From Deferribacterales bacterium UBA4806 (GTDB taxonomy: Bacteria > Chrysiogenota > Deferribacteres > Deferribacterales > UBA228), in contig DHGE01000170.1 of NCBI GenBank assembly GCA_002402635.1, forward strand, positions 28,913-77,153: a stretch of 48,241 nucleotides of DNA, written 5' to 3'. The stretch's first letter is position 1, and every line of letters starts with the position of its first letter. The notes under the pieces are model-generated. The model was not told where the DNA came from. It did not search any database and saw only the letters and a program-made list of their open reading frames with translations. Below, piece after piece: positions 8,201 to 17,110 of the stretch. The translations under genes and the position numbers were made by a program.

Positions 8201-8405
8201 CCTTTTGTCTAATTTGATACCAATTTTTGTACCATTTTTTATATTTTATGTTCTCAGTTCTTTTCTGTTGGGCCATATAATAAACAAATATTATTGCAGC
8301 AATAATTATAAAAAAGATCACATGTTTGTAATATATTTTTATAATTTGTTGAATTTCCTTTAACTGAATACGTAATATGCGCCATAATTTAGGTTTGGAC
8401 CTCAT
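8181..8405 (-). CDS. Small single-pass membrane protein, unknown
   Basis: I do not recognise this 74-residue protein. It has a basic amphipathic N-terminus (about residues 1-27), one clear membrane span (about 28-44, VIFFIIIAAIIFVYYM) and a charged, aromatic C-terminal tail (KKWYKNWYQIRQKDD). The pattern suggests a real small inner-membrane protein rather than a chance frame. There is no Shine-Dalgarno before ATG 8405. A perfect TATAAT on the minus strand at 8443-8448 could start its transcript, although no good -35 is visible. It lies between malic enzyme and the peroxidase on the same strand. The opposite strand also has a similar-sized open frame, so coding status is moderate. Confidence 0.5.
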   Translation of the reverse strand: MRSKPKLWRILRIQLKEIQQIIKIYYKHVIFFIIIAAIIFVYYMAQQKRTENIKYKKWYKNWYQIRQKDDNKTS

Positions 8406-8456
8406 AAATATATATTAATATATTATTTTTCATTGTCCACTGATTATAACATTATT

Positions 8457-10724
8457 TTAATTTTGTTCTTTATCTATAGCATCTGCCACTGCAATTGCTG
8501 ATAAATAAACTATTTCATCAACATCACTTCCTCTCTGAAGAACATGAACAGATTTTTTGAAGCCTTGTAGGATTGGGCCTATTGCGGTACCACCTCCTAA
8601 TCGGTAAAGAAGCTTGTATGCAATATTGCCTGCATCCAAATTTGGAAATATTAACACATTAGCATCTCCTTTTATATCAGAAAAAGGAAAAGCCTCAAAA
8701 GCTATTGGTGGATATGTTGCTGTATCTGCCTGCATTTCACCATCTATTGTTAAATCAGGTCTTTTAGATTTTACAATTTTCAAAGCTTCTTTTATCTTCT
8801 TTGTCTTTTCAATCTTTACACTACCAAAATTAGAAAAACTAAGGAGAGCAATTTTAGGTTCTATATTAAATTTTTTGCATAACTCTGCTGATTGTATTGC
8901 TATTTCTGCAAGTTTTTCTGCATCAGGTTCAATATTTACAGTTGTATCTGCGCATAATATAATTTTCTTCTTAAATATAATAAAATATGAACCAGAAATT
9001 GTTGAATATCCATTCTCAAATGGAATGGTCTCTAAGAATGGTATAACAGATTCTGGATAACTTCTTGAATATCCTGATACAGCGCAATCTGCATCACCGT
9101 TTAAAACCATCATAGCTGCAAAGTAATTGGTTAATCTTGTAAGACGTCTTTCAGCTTCAATTAAAGTAACACCCTTTCTTTGCCTGAGGTTATATAACTG
9201 TTCTGCATATAAATTAAATTTTTCATAATTTTCAGGTACTATAATTCTAATACCCTCTAAATTAATTTTATTTTTGTTGGCTATATCAGTTATTTTTTCT
9301 ATGTTGCCAATAAGTATTGGTTCAGCAAATCCTTCATAGACGATGTGTGATGCAGCTCTTATGATGTTCTCATATTCTCCTTCAGGAAAAACTAAACGTT
9401 TCGAACTATTTTTGGCTTTGTTAATAACCATTCTAATAAATTCTTTTTCTATTGATAAACGTGATTCTAATTTATGTTTATATTGTTCAAAGTCATGAAT
9501 AATATCTCTTGCAACACCTGATTCTATAGCTGCTTTTGCAACAGCTGGTGCAACATATGTCAATACTCTGGGATCAAAGGGTTTAGGGATTATATAGTTT
9601 TTTCCAAAATCTATACGTTTTATCCCATAGGCTCTACATACATCTTCTGGAACCTCTTCTTTTGCAAGCCTAGCCAAAGCATATGCAGCTGCTAATTTCA
9701 TCTCATCATTAATGGCTTTTGCTTTAACATCTAGTGCTCCTCGAAATATAAATGGAAATCCAAGTACATTGTTAACTTGATTTGGATAGTCAGATCTGCC
9801 TGTTGCCATTATAACATCGTTCCTTACCTCAGCGACTTCTTCTGGGGTTATTTCAGGCTCTGGATTTGCCATTGCCATGATAATAGGATTTTTTGCCATT
9901 AACTTCACCATCTCTTTTGTTACTGCACCTTTAACTGAAACACCTATGAATAAATCGGAATCCTCTATGGCATCAGCAAGAGTACGTTTTTTTGTTTCTA
10001 CTGCAAATTCTTCTTTATATTTGTTCATCCCTTCTGTTCTACCTTTAAAAATTATACCCTTTGTATCACACATAATCATATTTGATTTTCTTGCCCCAAC
10101 AAGTAAAAGCATCTTAGCAATAGCTATACCGGCAGATCCAGCTCCATTTACAACTATTTTAATGTTTTCTATTTTCTTATTTTGTATTTCCAGTGCATTA
10201 ATAATAGCGGCTGTTGAAATAATTGCTGTCCCATGCTGATCGTCATGAAATACAGGGATATTCATAGATCCTTTCAATTTTTCCTCAATATAAAAACAAT
10301 CAGGGGCTTTAATATCTTCTAAATTTATACCTCCAAAAGTTGGTTCAATTAATTGACAAACTTTTATAACATCTTCAGGATTTTCTGAATTAACTTCTAT
10401 GTCAAAAACATCAACGTCAGCAAAACGTTTGAATAATACTCCTTTTCCTTCCATTACTGGTTTCCCTGCTAATGGCCCAATATTTCCAAGGCCTAAAACG
10501 GCAGTTCCGTTAGATACAACAGCAACTAAATTGCCTTTTGTTGTATATTTAAAGACATTACTATTTTCTTTGTAAATTTCGAGGCATGGCTCTGCTACTC
10601 CTGGGGTATAAGCAAGCGAAAGGTCTCTTTGTGTTGTGCATGGTTTTGTTGGTGTCACTTCAATTTTTCCAGGCCTATCTCCACTATGATATAATAATGC
10701 ATCATCTTTAGTTATTTTTTTCAT
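8457..10724 (-). CDS. maeB: NADP-dependent malic enzyme with C-terminal phosphotransacetylase-like domain
   Basis: Cytoplasmic oxidative decarboxylation of malate to pyruvate with reduction of NADP+, feeding pyruvate and NADPH to biosynthesis. The malic-enzyme part (residues about 1-430) shows NGTAVLGLGNIGPLAGKPVMEGK, the Mg2+/substrate segment FHDDQHGTAI and the nucleotide loop VNGAGSAGIAIAKML. Residues about 430-755 are a phosphate acetyl/butyryltransferase-like domain, which in MaeB proteins is thought to be regulatory (acetyl-CoA sensing) rather than catalytic. The 755 residues are normal for the fused family. ATG 10724 has TAGGAGG at good spacing. It has its own predicted promoter (10774-10802) divergent from xerD. 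Confidence 0.95.
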   Translation of the reverse strand: MKKITKDDALLYHSGDRPGKIEVTPTKPCTTQRDLSLAYTPGVAEPCLEIYKENSNVFKYTTKGNLVAVVSNGTAVLGLGNIGPLAGKPVMEGKGVLFKRFADVDVFDIEVNSENPEDVIKVCQLIEPTFGGINLEDIKAPDCFYIEEKLKGSMNIPVFHDDQHGTAIISTAAIINALEIQNKKIENIKIVVNGAGSAGIAIAKMLLLVGARKSNMIMCDTKGIIFKGRTEGMNKYKEEFAVETKKRTLADAIEDSDLFIGVSVKGAVTKEMVKLMAKNPIIMAMANPEPEITPEEVAEVRNDVIMATGRSDYPNQVNNVLGFPFIFRGALDVKAKAINDEMKLAAAYALARLAKEEVPEDVCRAYGIKRIDFGKNYIIPKPFDPRVLTYVAPAVAKAAIESGVARDIIHDFEQYKHKLESRLSIEKEFIRMVINKAKNSSKRLVFPEGEYENIIRAASHIVYEGFAEPILIGNIEKITDIANKNKINLEGIRIIVPENYEKFNLYAEQLYNLRQRKGVTLIEAERRLTRLTNYFAAMMVLNGDADCAVSGYSRSYPESVIPFLETIPFENGYSTISGSYFIIFKKKIILCADTTVNIEPDAEKLAEIAIQSAELCKKFNIEPKIALLSFSNFGSVKIEKTKKIKEALKIVKSKRPDLTIDGEMQADTATYPPIAFEAFPFSDIKGDANVLIFPNLDAGNIAYKLLYRLGGGTAIGPILQGFKKSVHVLQRGSDVDEIVYLSAIAVADAIDKEQN

Positions 10725-10773
10725 AAATGATTGCCTCCTAATGAATTAAATTATATATTGGATATTAAAAACT

Positions 10774-10802
10774 AGTATATAGCATATGATTATAAATGTA
10801 AA
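10774..10802 (-). promoter_or_regulatory. Predicted promoter of malic enzyme
   Basis: On the minus strand TTTACA (10802-10797), 17 bases, TATACT (10779-10774); a start near 10767 gives a leader of about 43 bases with a strong Shine-Dalgarno. Confidence 0.55.
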
Positions 10803-10879
10803 GATCATAGTTTTTCTCGCTTTATGAATTTGAATAGTAATAATATAGAGAAACATTTATATTATATATAATATGACGT

Positions 10880-11776
10880 ATGGGCTTTATAAATAAAGAA
10901 TTTAATCAATATTTAAGATATGAAATGAATTTAAGCCAAAACTCAATTGATGCTTATAATCATGATATTAATTTATTTTTTAATGTTATATATAAGTCTT
11001 ATTTGGATGTAACTGTAAGTGATATAATAAAATTTATGACCTATTTGAGGGAGAAAAAATACTCCATTGATTCTATTAATAGAATACTTTCTGGTATATC
11101 AACTTTTTTTGATTATTTAATGTTTGAAAAAAAGGTAATTAGGAATCCTATAGATTTTATTGATAGACCAAAAAAATGGGGAAGATTACCTAAACTGTTA
11201 GATTTCCAAGAAGTAGAGGCTCTTATTAATGCTCCTTTAGAAAAAACAAATAAAGGTTTTAGAGATAAAATTATAATTGAAATGCTTTATTCAACTGGAG
11301 CTAGAGTTACCGAAATTTCTAACATGAAAATTTGTGATCTAGATCTTGACAGAGGTGTTGTAAAGATTTATGGCAAAGGTTCAAAATATAGATTTGCACC
11401 TATATATGAAACTCTATTATATAAATTAAAAGAATATATGGATGTAAGAAAGCAGTGTTTTGTTAAAGGGAAAGATGAGGGCTTTCTTTTCTTAAATAAA
11501 TATGGTAAAAAATTATCAAGAATATCAATATGGCATATCATAAAATATTATTGTTCAGTTGCCCATATAGAAAAAAATGTCTCTCCACATACAATAAGGC
11601 ATTCTTTTGCAACTCATCTACTTACTAATGGTGCTGATTTGAGAACGATACAGATTTTTTTAGGCCATTCTAGCCTAAATACAACTGAAATTTATACTCA
11701 TTTAGACGATGATAATTTAAGAAAAACATTATTGCAAAATCATCCGAGATTTAACATAAAAAGAGAAACTCATTGA
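10880..11776 (+). CDS. xerD: Tyrosine recombinase XerD/XerC-type
   Basis: Site-specific recombinase that resolves chromosome dimers at dif together with FtsK. The N-terminal SAM-like core-binding domain (about 1-95) is followed by the catalytic domain with all the key residues: R142 (GARVTE), K166 (GKGSKYR), H237-x-x-R240 (HTIRH), H263 (LGHSS) and nucleophile Y272 (EIYTH). The 298 residues are the normal housekeeping length, and no mobile-element gene is adjacent, so it is probably the chromosomal Xer protein. No Shine-Dalgarno precedes ATG 10880. A TATAAT at 10867-10872 would place transcription start at or next to the start codon. It is the first gene of an eight-gene tandem row. Confidence 0.93.
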   Translation: MGFINKEFNQYLRYEMNLSQNSIDAYNHDINLFFNVIYKSYLDVTVSDIIKFMTYLREKKYSIDSINRILSGISTFFDYLMFEKKVIRNPIDFIDRPKKWGRLPKLLDFQEVEALINAPLEKTNKGFRDKIIIEMLYSTGARVTEISNMKICDLDLDRGVVKIYGKGSKYRFAPIYETLLYKLKEYMDVRKQCFVKGKDEGFLFLNKYGKKLSRISIWHIIKYYCSVAHIEKNVSPHTIRHSFATHLLTNGADLRTIQIFLGHSSLNTTEIYTHLDDDNLRKTLLQNHPRFNIKRETH

Positions 11777-14418
11777 AGATTGTCATAACTCATCCTAAAG
11801 CAGATTTTGATGCTTTTGCTAGCTCCTATGGGGCAATGTTAATTCATGAAGCAGATTTTATATTAATTGACAGCCCACCTGAGGGAAATGTAAATGAATT
11901 CTTAGAAAAACAACAAATTGATGTAAAATTAAAAAGATTTAATGAAATTAATTTAAACAGTATTGAAGTTATAGAGGAACTTATTATTACTGATTGTAAG
12001 TATGAAAATAGGCTGGGACCAATCAAAGATATAATACCTCTTGCAAAGCGTGTGATTATTTACGATCATCATCCTGAAAGTGGTTGGGATATAAAAGCTG
12101 ATGAATATCACATAGAAAAGTTAGGAGCTACCACTACTATATTAGTGAAGGGGCTCATCGATAGAAATATACAAATAAGACCTGAAGAAGCTTCTCTTTT
12201 CCTCCTTGGTATTTATGAAGATACAGGATTCTTAAGTTTTATTAGCACAACTTCTGAGGATTTAAAAATATGTGCAATGCTTATTGAGTTAGGAGGTAAG
12301 ATAAATTTAGTAAATCAATATATAAAGAAAGAACTTTCTAAAGATCAGATACATATATTAAATGAATTACTTATGAACATGAGCTTTTACAAAATTGACG
12401 GGATTACTGTATCATATTCTTTTGCATCTTTTCCTGATTATGTTGGCGATGTCTCTTACCTTGCTCATAAAATTATGGATATTGAAAACCTAGATTGTTT
12501 GTTTATGATGGTCAGGGGAGGTGATAGAATCTTTTTTGTAGCAAGGAGTAATAATGAATATGTTGACGTTTCAAAAGTAGCCAACTATTTTGGTGGTGGC
12601 GGGCATCCTTATGCAGCATCAGCAACGATAAAGGACATGACATTACAAGAAGCCTTAGAAAAGATGAAATTAATTCTGGACAAAACAATAAGACCTGTAA
12701 AATATGCAAGAGATGTAATGACCACACCTGCAAAAGCAATTTCGCATGATCTAACCTTTGAGAAAGCTCTGGATGTTTTTGCAAATTACAATTATAACAC
12801 TATGCCAGTTGTTAAAGACAACAATGTCATTGGTATAATTACAAGGAATGATCTATTTAAAGGTATTAGACACGGGCTTATTAATGAACCAGTACATAAA
12901 ATTATGCAGGTAGAGTTCGAGTGTGCTACTCCTAATACACCTTTCCATATATTAGAGGACATAATGATTGGCAGAAATCAAAAGATTATACCTGTTGTAG
13001 AAAATAAAAGATTGGTCGGTGTTATAACTAGAATGGATATATTGAGATTGTTCCATGATAATTTAGCAAACTTTAAAACATTTGATAAAATGATAGAAAA
13101 AAGAGTTAATGCCTATAAAGAAAGAAATGTAGCTAATTTATTGAAGGATCGGATCTCAGGAAATTTATATAACTTATTACTTGATATAGGAAAGATTTCA
13201 AATGATATTAACTGTCATAGCTATTTAGTAGGTGGCTTTGTAAGAGATTTATTATTAAATGTGAAAAACTTTGATATAGATGTTGTTGTAGAGGGAGATG
13301 CCACTGTATTGGCAAAGGAATTTGCAAAATTTAAAAATACAAAAGCATCAATACATTTAAAGTTTAAAACTGCTGTAGTTATAGTAGATGATATAAGAAT
13401 TGATTTTGCATCAAGTAGAACTGAGTATTATAATTCTCCTGCCTCTTTGCCAAATATAGAATATTCTTCAATAAAATCAGATCTCTTTAGAAGAGATTTT
13501 ACTATCAACGCAATGGCAATTAAATTAAATGTACCTGATTTCGGATTGTTATTAGATTTTTATGGAGGGCAAAGGGATATAACAGATAAGAAAATACGAG
13601 TATTACATAATTTAAGTTTTATAGATGATCCAACTAGAGGGTTAAGAGCAATTAGGTTTGCCATAAGATACGGGTTTGAAATTGGTCCGCATACAACACG
13701 ATTGCTTAAACATGCAGTTGATTTAAAGCTATTTGATAGAGCTTTAGGATCAAGGCTTCTTTACGAATTGAAACATATTCTTGAGGAAAAGAAATATCTT
13801 GAAGGCCTTAAATTAATGAAGAAATTTGGACTTTTGTTCATATTTAATTCTAAAATAAATCTTGATGAATATAAATTAAATATTTTCCACAATCTGGATA
13901 GAATATATGAATGGTACTCCTTTCAATTTATAGAAAATATTGATATTTTTAAATGTAGATTAGCTATTTTAATAGACGAACTAAAGCATAGAGATTTAAT
14001 GTTATTATTAAAGAAGTTACAAGTGACTTCTTCTTTCAATGATGAATTTTTGGAATCCTTTTCTAAATCTAAAGCAATATGCAATAAATTAAAGAGAATT
14101 AAAAAAATAAAAGCTTCTCTCATTTATAATTACTTTAAAGGTTTAAAGGTTGAATATATATTATATATAGGAGCAATTTTAGGACCAGATTTTGAAGAAC
14201 ATATTAAAGATTATTTTACAAAATATTCATCTATGAAATTAGAGATTAATGGAGACACTTTAATTAAAGAGGGTTTTAAACCATCTAAATATTTTGGCAA
14301 AGTATTTCATGAACTGTTAATGTTAAAGTTAGATGGTGTAATTTCTGGTTTTGACGATGAATTAATTATGGCTAAAAAACTTTTAAAGGAAATTGAAATA
14401 CAAAATAAAGTGAAATGA
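11773..14418 (+). CDS. DHH phosphoesterase - CBS pair - tRNA nucleotidyltransferase fusion
   Basis: An 881-residue three-part protein. Residues about 1-300 are a DHH/DHHA1 phosphoesterase module (HPKADFDA 7-14, DHHPES, GIYEDTG, DHHA1 loop GGGGHPYAASA), as in nano-RNase/cyclic-dinucleotide hydrolases. Residues about 313-435 are two CBS domains, which usually sense adenosine nucleotides. From about 475 comes a class II poly(A) polymerase/CCA-adding domain with GGFVRD, the catalytic DxD in FDIDVVV (about 499-505), RRDFTINAM and DPTRGLRAIRFA. Known relatives add all or part of the 3' CCA to tRNA; CCA versus A-only addition cannot be read here. It starts at TTG 11773, overlapping the xerD stop by four bases, which indicates translational coupling. 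Confidence 0.92.
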   Translation: MKIVITHPKADFDAFASSYGAMLIHEADFILIDSPPEGNVNEFLEKQQIDVKLKRFNEINLNSIEVIEELIITDCKYENRLGPIKDIIPLAKRVIIYDHHPESGWDIKADEYHIEKLGATTTILVKGLIDRNIQIRPEEASLFLLGIYEDTGFLSFISTTSEDLKICAMLIELGGKINLVNQYIKKELSKDQIHILNELLMNMSFYKIDGITVSYSFASFPDYVGDVSYLAHKIMDIENLDCLFMMVRGGDRIFFVARSNNEYVDVSKVANYFGGGGHPYAASATIKDMTLQEALEKMKLILDKTIRPVKYARDVMTTPAKAISHDLTFEKALDVFANYNYNTMPVVKDNNVIGIITRNDLFKGIRHGLINEPVHKIMQVEFECATPNTPFHILEDIMIGRNQKIIPVVENKRLVGVITRMDILRLFHDNLANFKTFDKMIEKRVNAYKERNVANLLKDRISGNLYNLLLDIGKISNDINCHSYLVGGFVRDLLLNVKNFDIDVVVEGDATVLAKEFAKFKNTKASIHLKFKTAVVIVDDIRIDFASSRTEYYNSPASLPNIEYSSIKSDLFRRDFTINAMAIKLNVPDFGLLLDFYGGQRDITDKKIRVLHNLSFIDDPTRGLRAIRFAIRYGFEIGPHTTRLLKHAVDLKLFDRALGSRLLYELKHILEEKKYLEGLKLMKKFGLLFIFNSKINLDEYKLNIFHNLDRIYEWYSFQFIENIDIFKCRLAILIDELKHRDLMLLLKKLQVTSSFNDEFLESFSKSKAICNKLKRIKKIKASLIYNYFKGLKVEYILYIGAILGPDFEEHIKDYFTKYSSMKLEINGDTLIKEGFKPSKYFGKVFHELLMLKLDGVISGFDDELIMAKKLLKEIEIQNKVK

Positions 14419-15374
14419 GAAAAGAAATTACAGTAAATGAATTAGTAATCCCAATAATTTTTGGACAGAATGATGAATATTTAAAATTCCTAAAAAAGAA
14501 AACTAATGTAAGTATTTCTACTAGAATGAACAAGATATACATAGAAGGTTCTGAGGAAGAAGTAGCCTTTGTTGAAAAGTTAATTATACATCTTATTAAA
14601 ATAAGTTCTAAAAGACAATTAAACATTAATAACATAGAAGAAACATTTAAAATGTTGCAAGGTAATGACAATACTGATGTATCTTCTGTTATGACGGAAA
14701 GTATAAAAGTTTCTGGGTGGATAAAGGAAGTTTATCTTAAAACTGAAAACCAGCAAAAATATATTAATTCCATAAGAAATACTGATATTGTTTTTGGTAT
14801 AGGTCCAGCTGGAACAGGTAAAACATATCTTGCTATGGCAATGGCAATAAATTTTTTTCTAAATAAAGAAGTTAATAGGATAATTTTGGCAAGACCGGCT
14901 GTTGAAGCAGGAGAATCATTAGGGTTTTTACCGGGGGACATTGTTGCTAAAATTAACCCTTATTTAAGACCACTCTATGATGCCCTTTATAATATGATGG
15001 ATATTGAAAAGGCAAATAGATTTATTGAAAAGGGTGTTATAGAATTGGCGCCCCTTGCTTATATGAGAGGTAGAACCTTGAATGACGCCTTTATCATATT
15101 GGATGAAGCTCAGAATACAACGTTGGAACAGATGAAGATGTTTTTGACTAGATTGGGGTTTCATTCAAAAGCTGTCATTACAGGAGATATTACTCAAATA
15201 GATTTGCCTTATAACAAAAAATCGGGACTTGTTTTAGTCCAGAATATATTATCCAATATTGATGGGATATCGTTTGTATATTTTACAGATAAAGATGTTG
15301 TTAGACATCCTTTAGTTCAATCAATCATAAAGGCTTTTGATAAATATGAAGAAAAAACAAAGAATAGCAATTAA
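14415..15374 (+). CDS. ybeZ: PhoH-like ATPase (YbeZ)
   Basis: Cytoplasmic PhoH-family P-loop ATPase, linked in other bacteria to YbeY and 16S rRNA/ribosome quality control. The N-terminal about 110 residues form the KH-like segment of the family. Walker A is GPAGTGKT (about residues 136-143) and Walker B is AFIILDEAQNTT (about 222-233). The 319 residues are full length. ATG 14415 overlaps the previous stop (ATGA) by four bases. ybeY follows with overlap, the conserved ybeZ-ybeY-corC order. Confidence 0.95.
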   Translation: MRKEITVNELVIPIIFGQNDEYLKFLKKKTNVSISTRMNKIYIEGSEEEVAFVEKLIIHLIKISSKRQLNINNIEETFKMLQGNDNTDVSSVMTESIKVSGWIKEVYLKTENQQKYINSIRNTDIVFGIGPAGTGKTYLAMAMAINFFLNKEVNRIILARPAVEAGESLGFLPGDIVAKINPYLRPLYDALYNMMDIEKANRFIEKGVIELAPLAYMRGRTLNDAFIILDEAQNTTLEQMKMFLTRLGFHSKAVITGDITQIDLPYNKKSGLVLVQNILSNIDGISFVYFTDKDVVRHPLVQSIIKAFDKYEEKTKNSN

Positions 15375-15816
15375 TTTACATATAGTGAATTTAGTTAATT
15401 ATAAAGAAATTGAAAATGGTTTTTATGAAAAAATTGCTGAACAAACACTAAAATATGTTCATTATCCATTAGATTTTGCCGAAATAACATTAGTCCTATG
15501 TGATAATGATTTTATTTGCAACTTAAATAATAAATACAGGGCACTTAATAGACCAACAGATGTACTATCATTCCCGATGAATGAAGATGGTGTAATTAAT
15601 GACCCACTGTTAGGTGATATTGTTATTTCAATTGATATGGTTAAGAAAAATTGTTTGGAATCGCAGTTAACATATAATGAAGAGGTTATATATCTTTTTA
15701 CTCATGGTCTTTTACATCTACTTGGTTATGATCATGAATGTTCAAAAGATATTGAAGATGAAATGTATAATATACAAGATCAAATAATGAAGTATCTACA
15801 TAATTTTATGAGTTAA
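15346..15816 (+). CDS. ybeY: Endoribonuclease / rRNA maturation factor YbeY
   Basis: Single-strand-specific metallo-endoribonuclease involved in 16S rRNA 3' maturation and ribosome quality control. The zinc-binding signature HGLLHLLGYDH (H-x3-H-x5-H) is intact in the C-terminal third, preceded by the family stretch RPTDVLSFPM. ATG 15346 gives 156 residues; TTG 15337, three codons earlier, is the alternative and has AAAGG at better spacing, so the start is uncertain by three residues. The gene overlaps the 3' end of ybeZ by 29 or 38 bases. Confidence 0.95.
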   Translation: MKKKQRIAINLHIVNLVNYKEIENGFYEKIAEQTLKYVHYPLDFAEITLVLCDNDFICNLNNKYRALNRPTDVLSFPMNEDGVINDPLLGDIVISIDMVKKNCLESQLTYNEEVIYLFTHGLLHLLGYDHECSKDIEDEMYNIQDQIMKYLHNFMS

Positions 15817-15831
15817 GAGGGAGAATTTCAT

Positions 15832-17109
15832 ATGCTAGTTTCTTTTGAAGTAGAAATTATATTAGTTGTTATATGCTTAATGCTATCAGCTTTTTTTTCA
15901 GCAACAGAAACAGCTCTTATTTCTATTAGTGAATTAAAAGCCAAACATTTGATTGAAGAAAATGGTACTTATGCAAAGGCCTTAGAACTGTGGTTGTTGA
16001 AACCTAATAAGGTGTTAATAACGATTTTAATAGGTAATAATATAGTAAATATTTTATCATCTGTTATGGCAACAGACTTATCAATGAAACTTTTTGGTAA
16101 TATTCAGTTAGCAATTACAACAGGAGTTATGACTTTTATGATATTATTGTTTGGTGAAATAACGCCCAAAGCATTAGCAAAACACAACTATGAAAAGTTA
16201 GGTGTAATATTTATAAAACCCTTGAAATATTTTTATTATCTATTTTATCCAATAACTTATGTTTTAGAATACTTTGTAATTCTATTGAATAAAATTACTG
16301 GAATAAAAATTGAAAAATTAGGTCCTTCAATAACTGAGGAAGAAATTGAATTTCTTATAAAAATGGGCGAAAAAGAGGGAATCCTAGAGTTTCAAAAAAA
16401 AGAGATGCTTCACAATATCTTTGAAATCTCTGAAAGGACAGCAAAAGAGGTTATGGTTCCAAGGACTGATATGGTTGTATTAGATGTTGATGATAACTTT
16501 GATAATATGCTAAAGATTATAAAAGATACAGAATTTTCCAGAATCCCTGTATACGAAGAGCGTCTGGATAACATAATAGGAATTCTTTATGTGAAAGACA
16601 TTTTGAAATATCTTAATGATAAACCTGACAATATAAAAGTTAGATCAATTATAAGAAAAGCATACTTTGTACCAGAAACAAAAAAATTAGATGAATTATT
16701 AAAGGAGTTTCAATTAAAACGAATTCACATGGCAATAGTTGTAGATGAATACGGTGGGGTCTCTGGAATTGTTACGCTTGAGGATATTATTGAAGAGATT
16801 GTGGGTGAGATCAGGGATGAATATGACAATGAAGAAGATGTTAAGATAGTTAAGATTTCTGATGGATTGTTTAAGGCAGATGCCAGGATAAGTATTGATG
16901 ATTTTCTTGAATATTTTAACATAGAAAGAGCAGAAAATATGAGTGGATTTGAAACATTGGGTGGTTTAATTTATGACCTGGCAGGAAAGGTTCCTGAAGT
17001 GGGTGAAGAGTATCAATTTAATGGTTATATACTAAAAGTGTTGCATAGAGATGGAAGAAAATTAAAATCGATTGAAATAAAAAAAATAGCTGATCAAAAG
17101 AAGGAGTAG
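15832..17109 (+). CDS. CNNM/CorC-HlyC family membrane protein with CBS pair
   Basis: Inner-membrane protein of the DUF21 (CNNM) family, associated with Mg2+ efflux or homeostasis; older annotations call it haemolysin C. The N-terminal DUF21 part (about 1-185) has several hydrophobic helices and the conserved LLFGEITPKALA. Two CBS domains follow (about 205-330; MVPRTDMVVLDV, IVVDEYGGVSGIVTLEDI), then the C-terminal CorC_HlyC/TrkC-like domain (FETLGGLI, about 375-420). The 425 residues are complete. GAGGGAG precedes ATG 15832. Another Mg2+ gene, mgtE, lies two genes downstream. Confidence 0.93.
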   Translation: MLVSFEVEIILVVICLMLSAFFSATETALISISELKAKHLIEENGTYAKALELWLLKPNKVLITILIGNNIVNILSSVMATDLSMKLFGNIQLAITTGVMTFMILLFGEITPKALAKHNYEKLGVIFIKPLKYFYYLFYPITYVLEYFVILLNKITGIKIEKLGPSITEEEIEFLIKMGEKEGILEFQKKEMLHNIFEISERTAKEVMVPRTDMVVLDVDDNFDNMLKIIKDTEFSRIPVYEERLDNIIGILYVKDILKYLNDKPDNIKVRSIIRKAYFVPETKKLDELLKEFQLKRIHMAIVVDEYGGVSGIVTLEDIIEEIVGEIRDEYDNEEDVKIVKISDGLFKADARISIDDFLEYFNIERAENMSGFETLGGLIYDLAGKVPEVGEEYQFNGYILKVLHRDGRKLKSIEIKKIADQKKE

Positions 17110-17110
17110 T

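Noticed and set aside
8142..8363. Open plus-strand frame of 73 codons, hydrophobic
   Set aside because: It is antisense to the small membrane protein and starts inside the peroxidase ribosome-binding region with no Shine-Dalgarno of its own. Hydrophobicity is expected for the complement of an AT-rich membrane-protein gene.
12512..12784. Open minus-strand frame inside the DHH-CBS-CCA gene
   Set aside because: It lies wholly opposite conserved DHHA1 and CBS motifs; its translation is Leu/His-rich with no family likeness.
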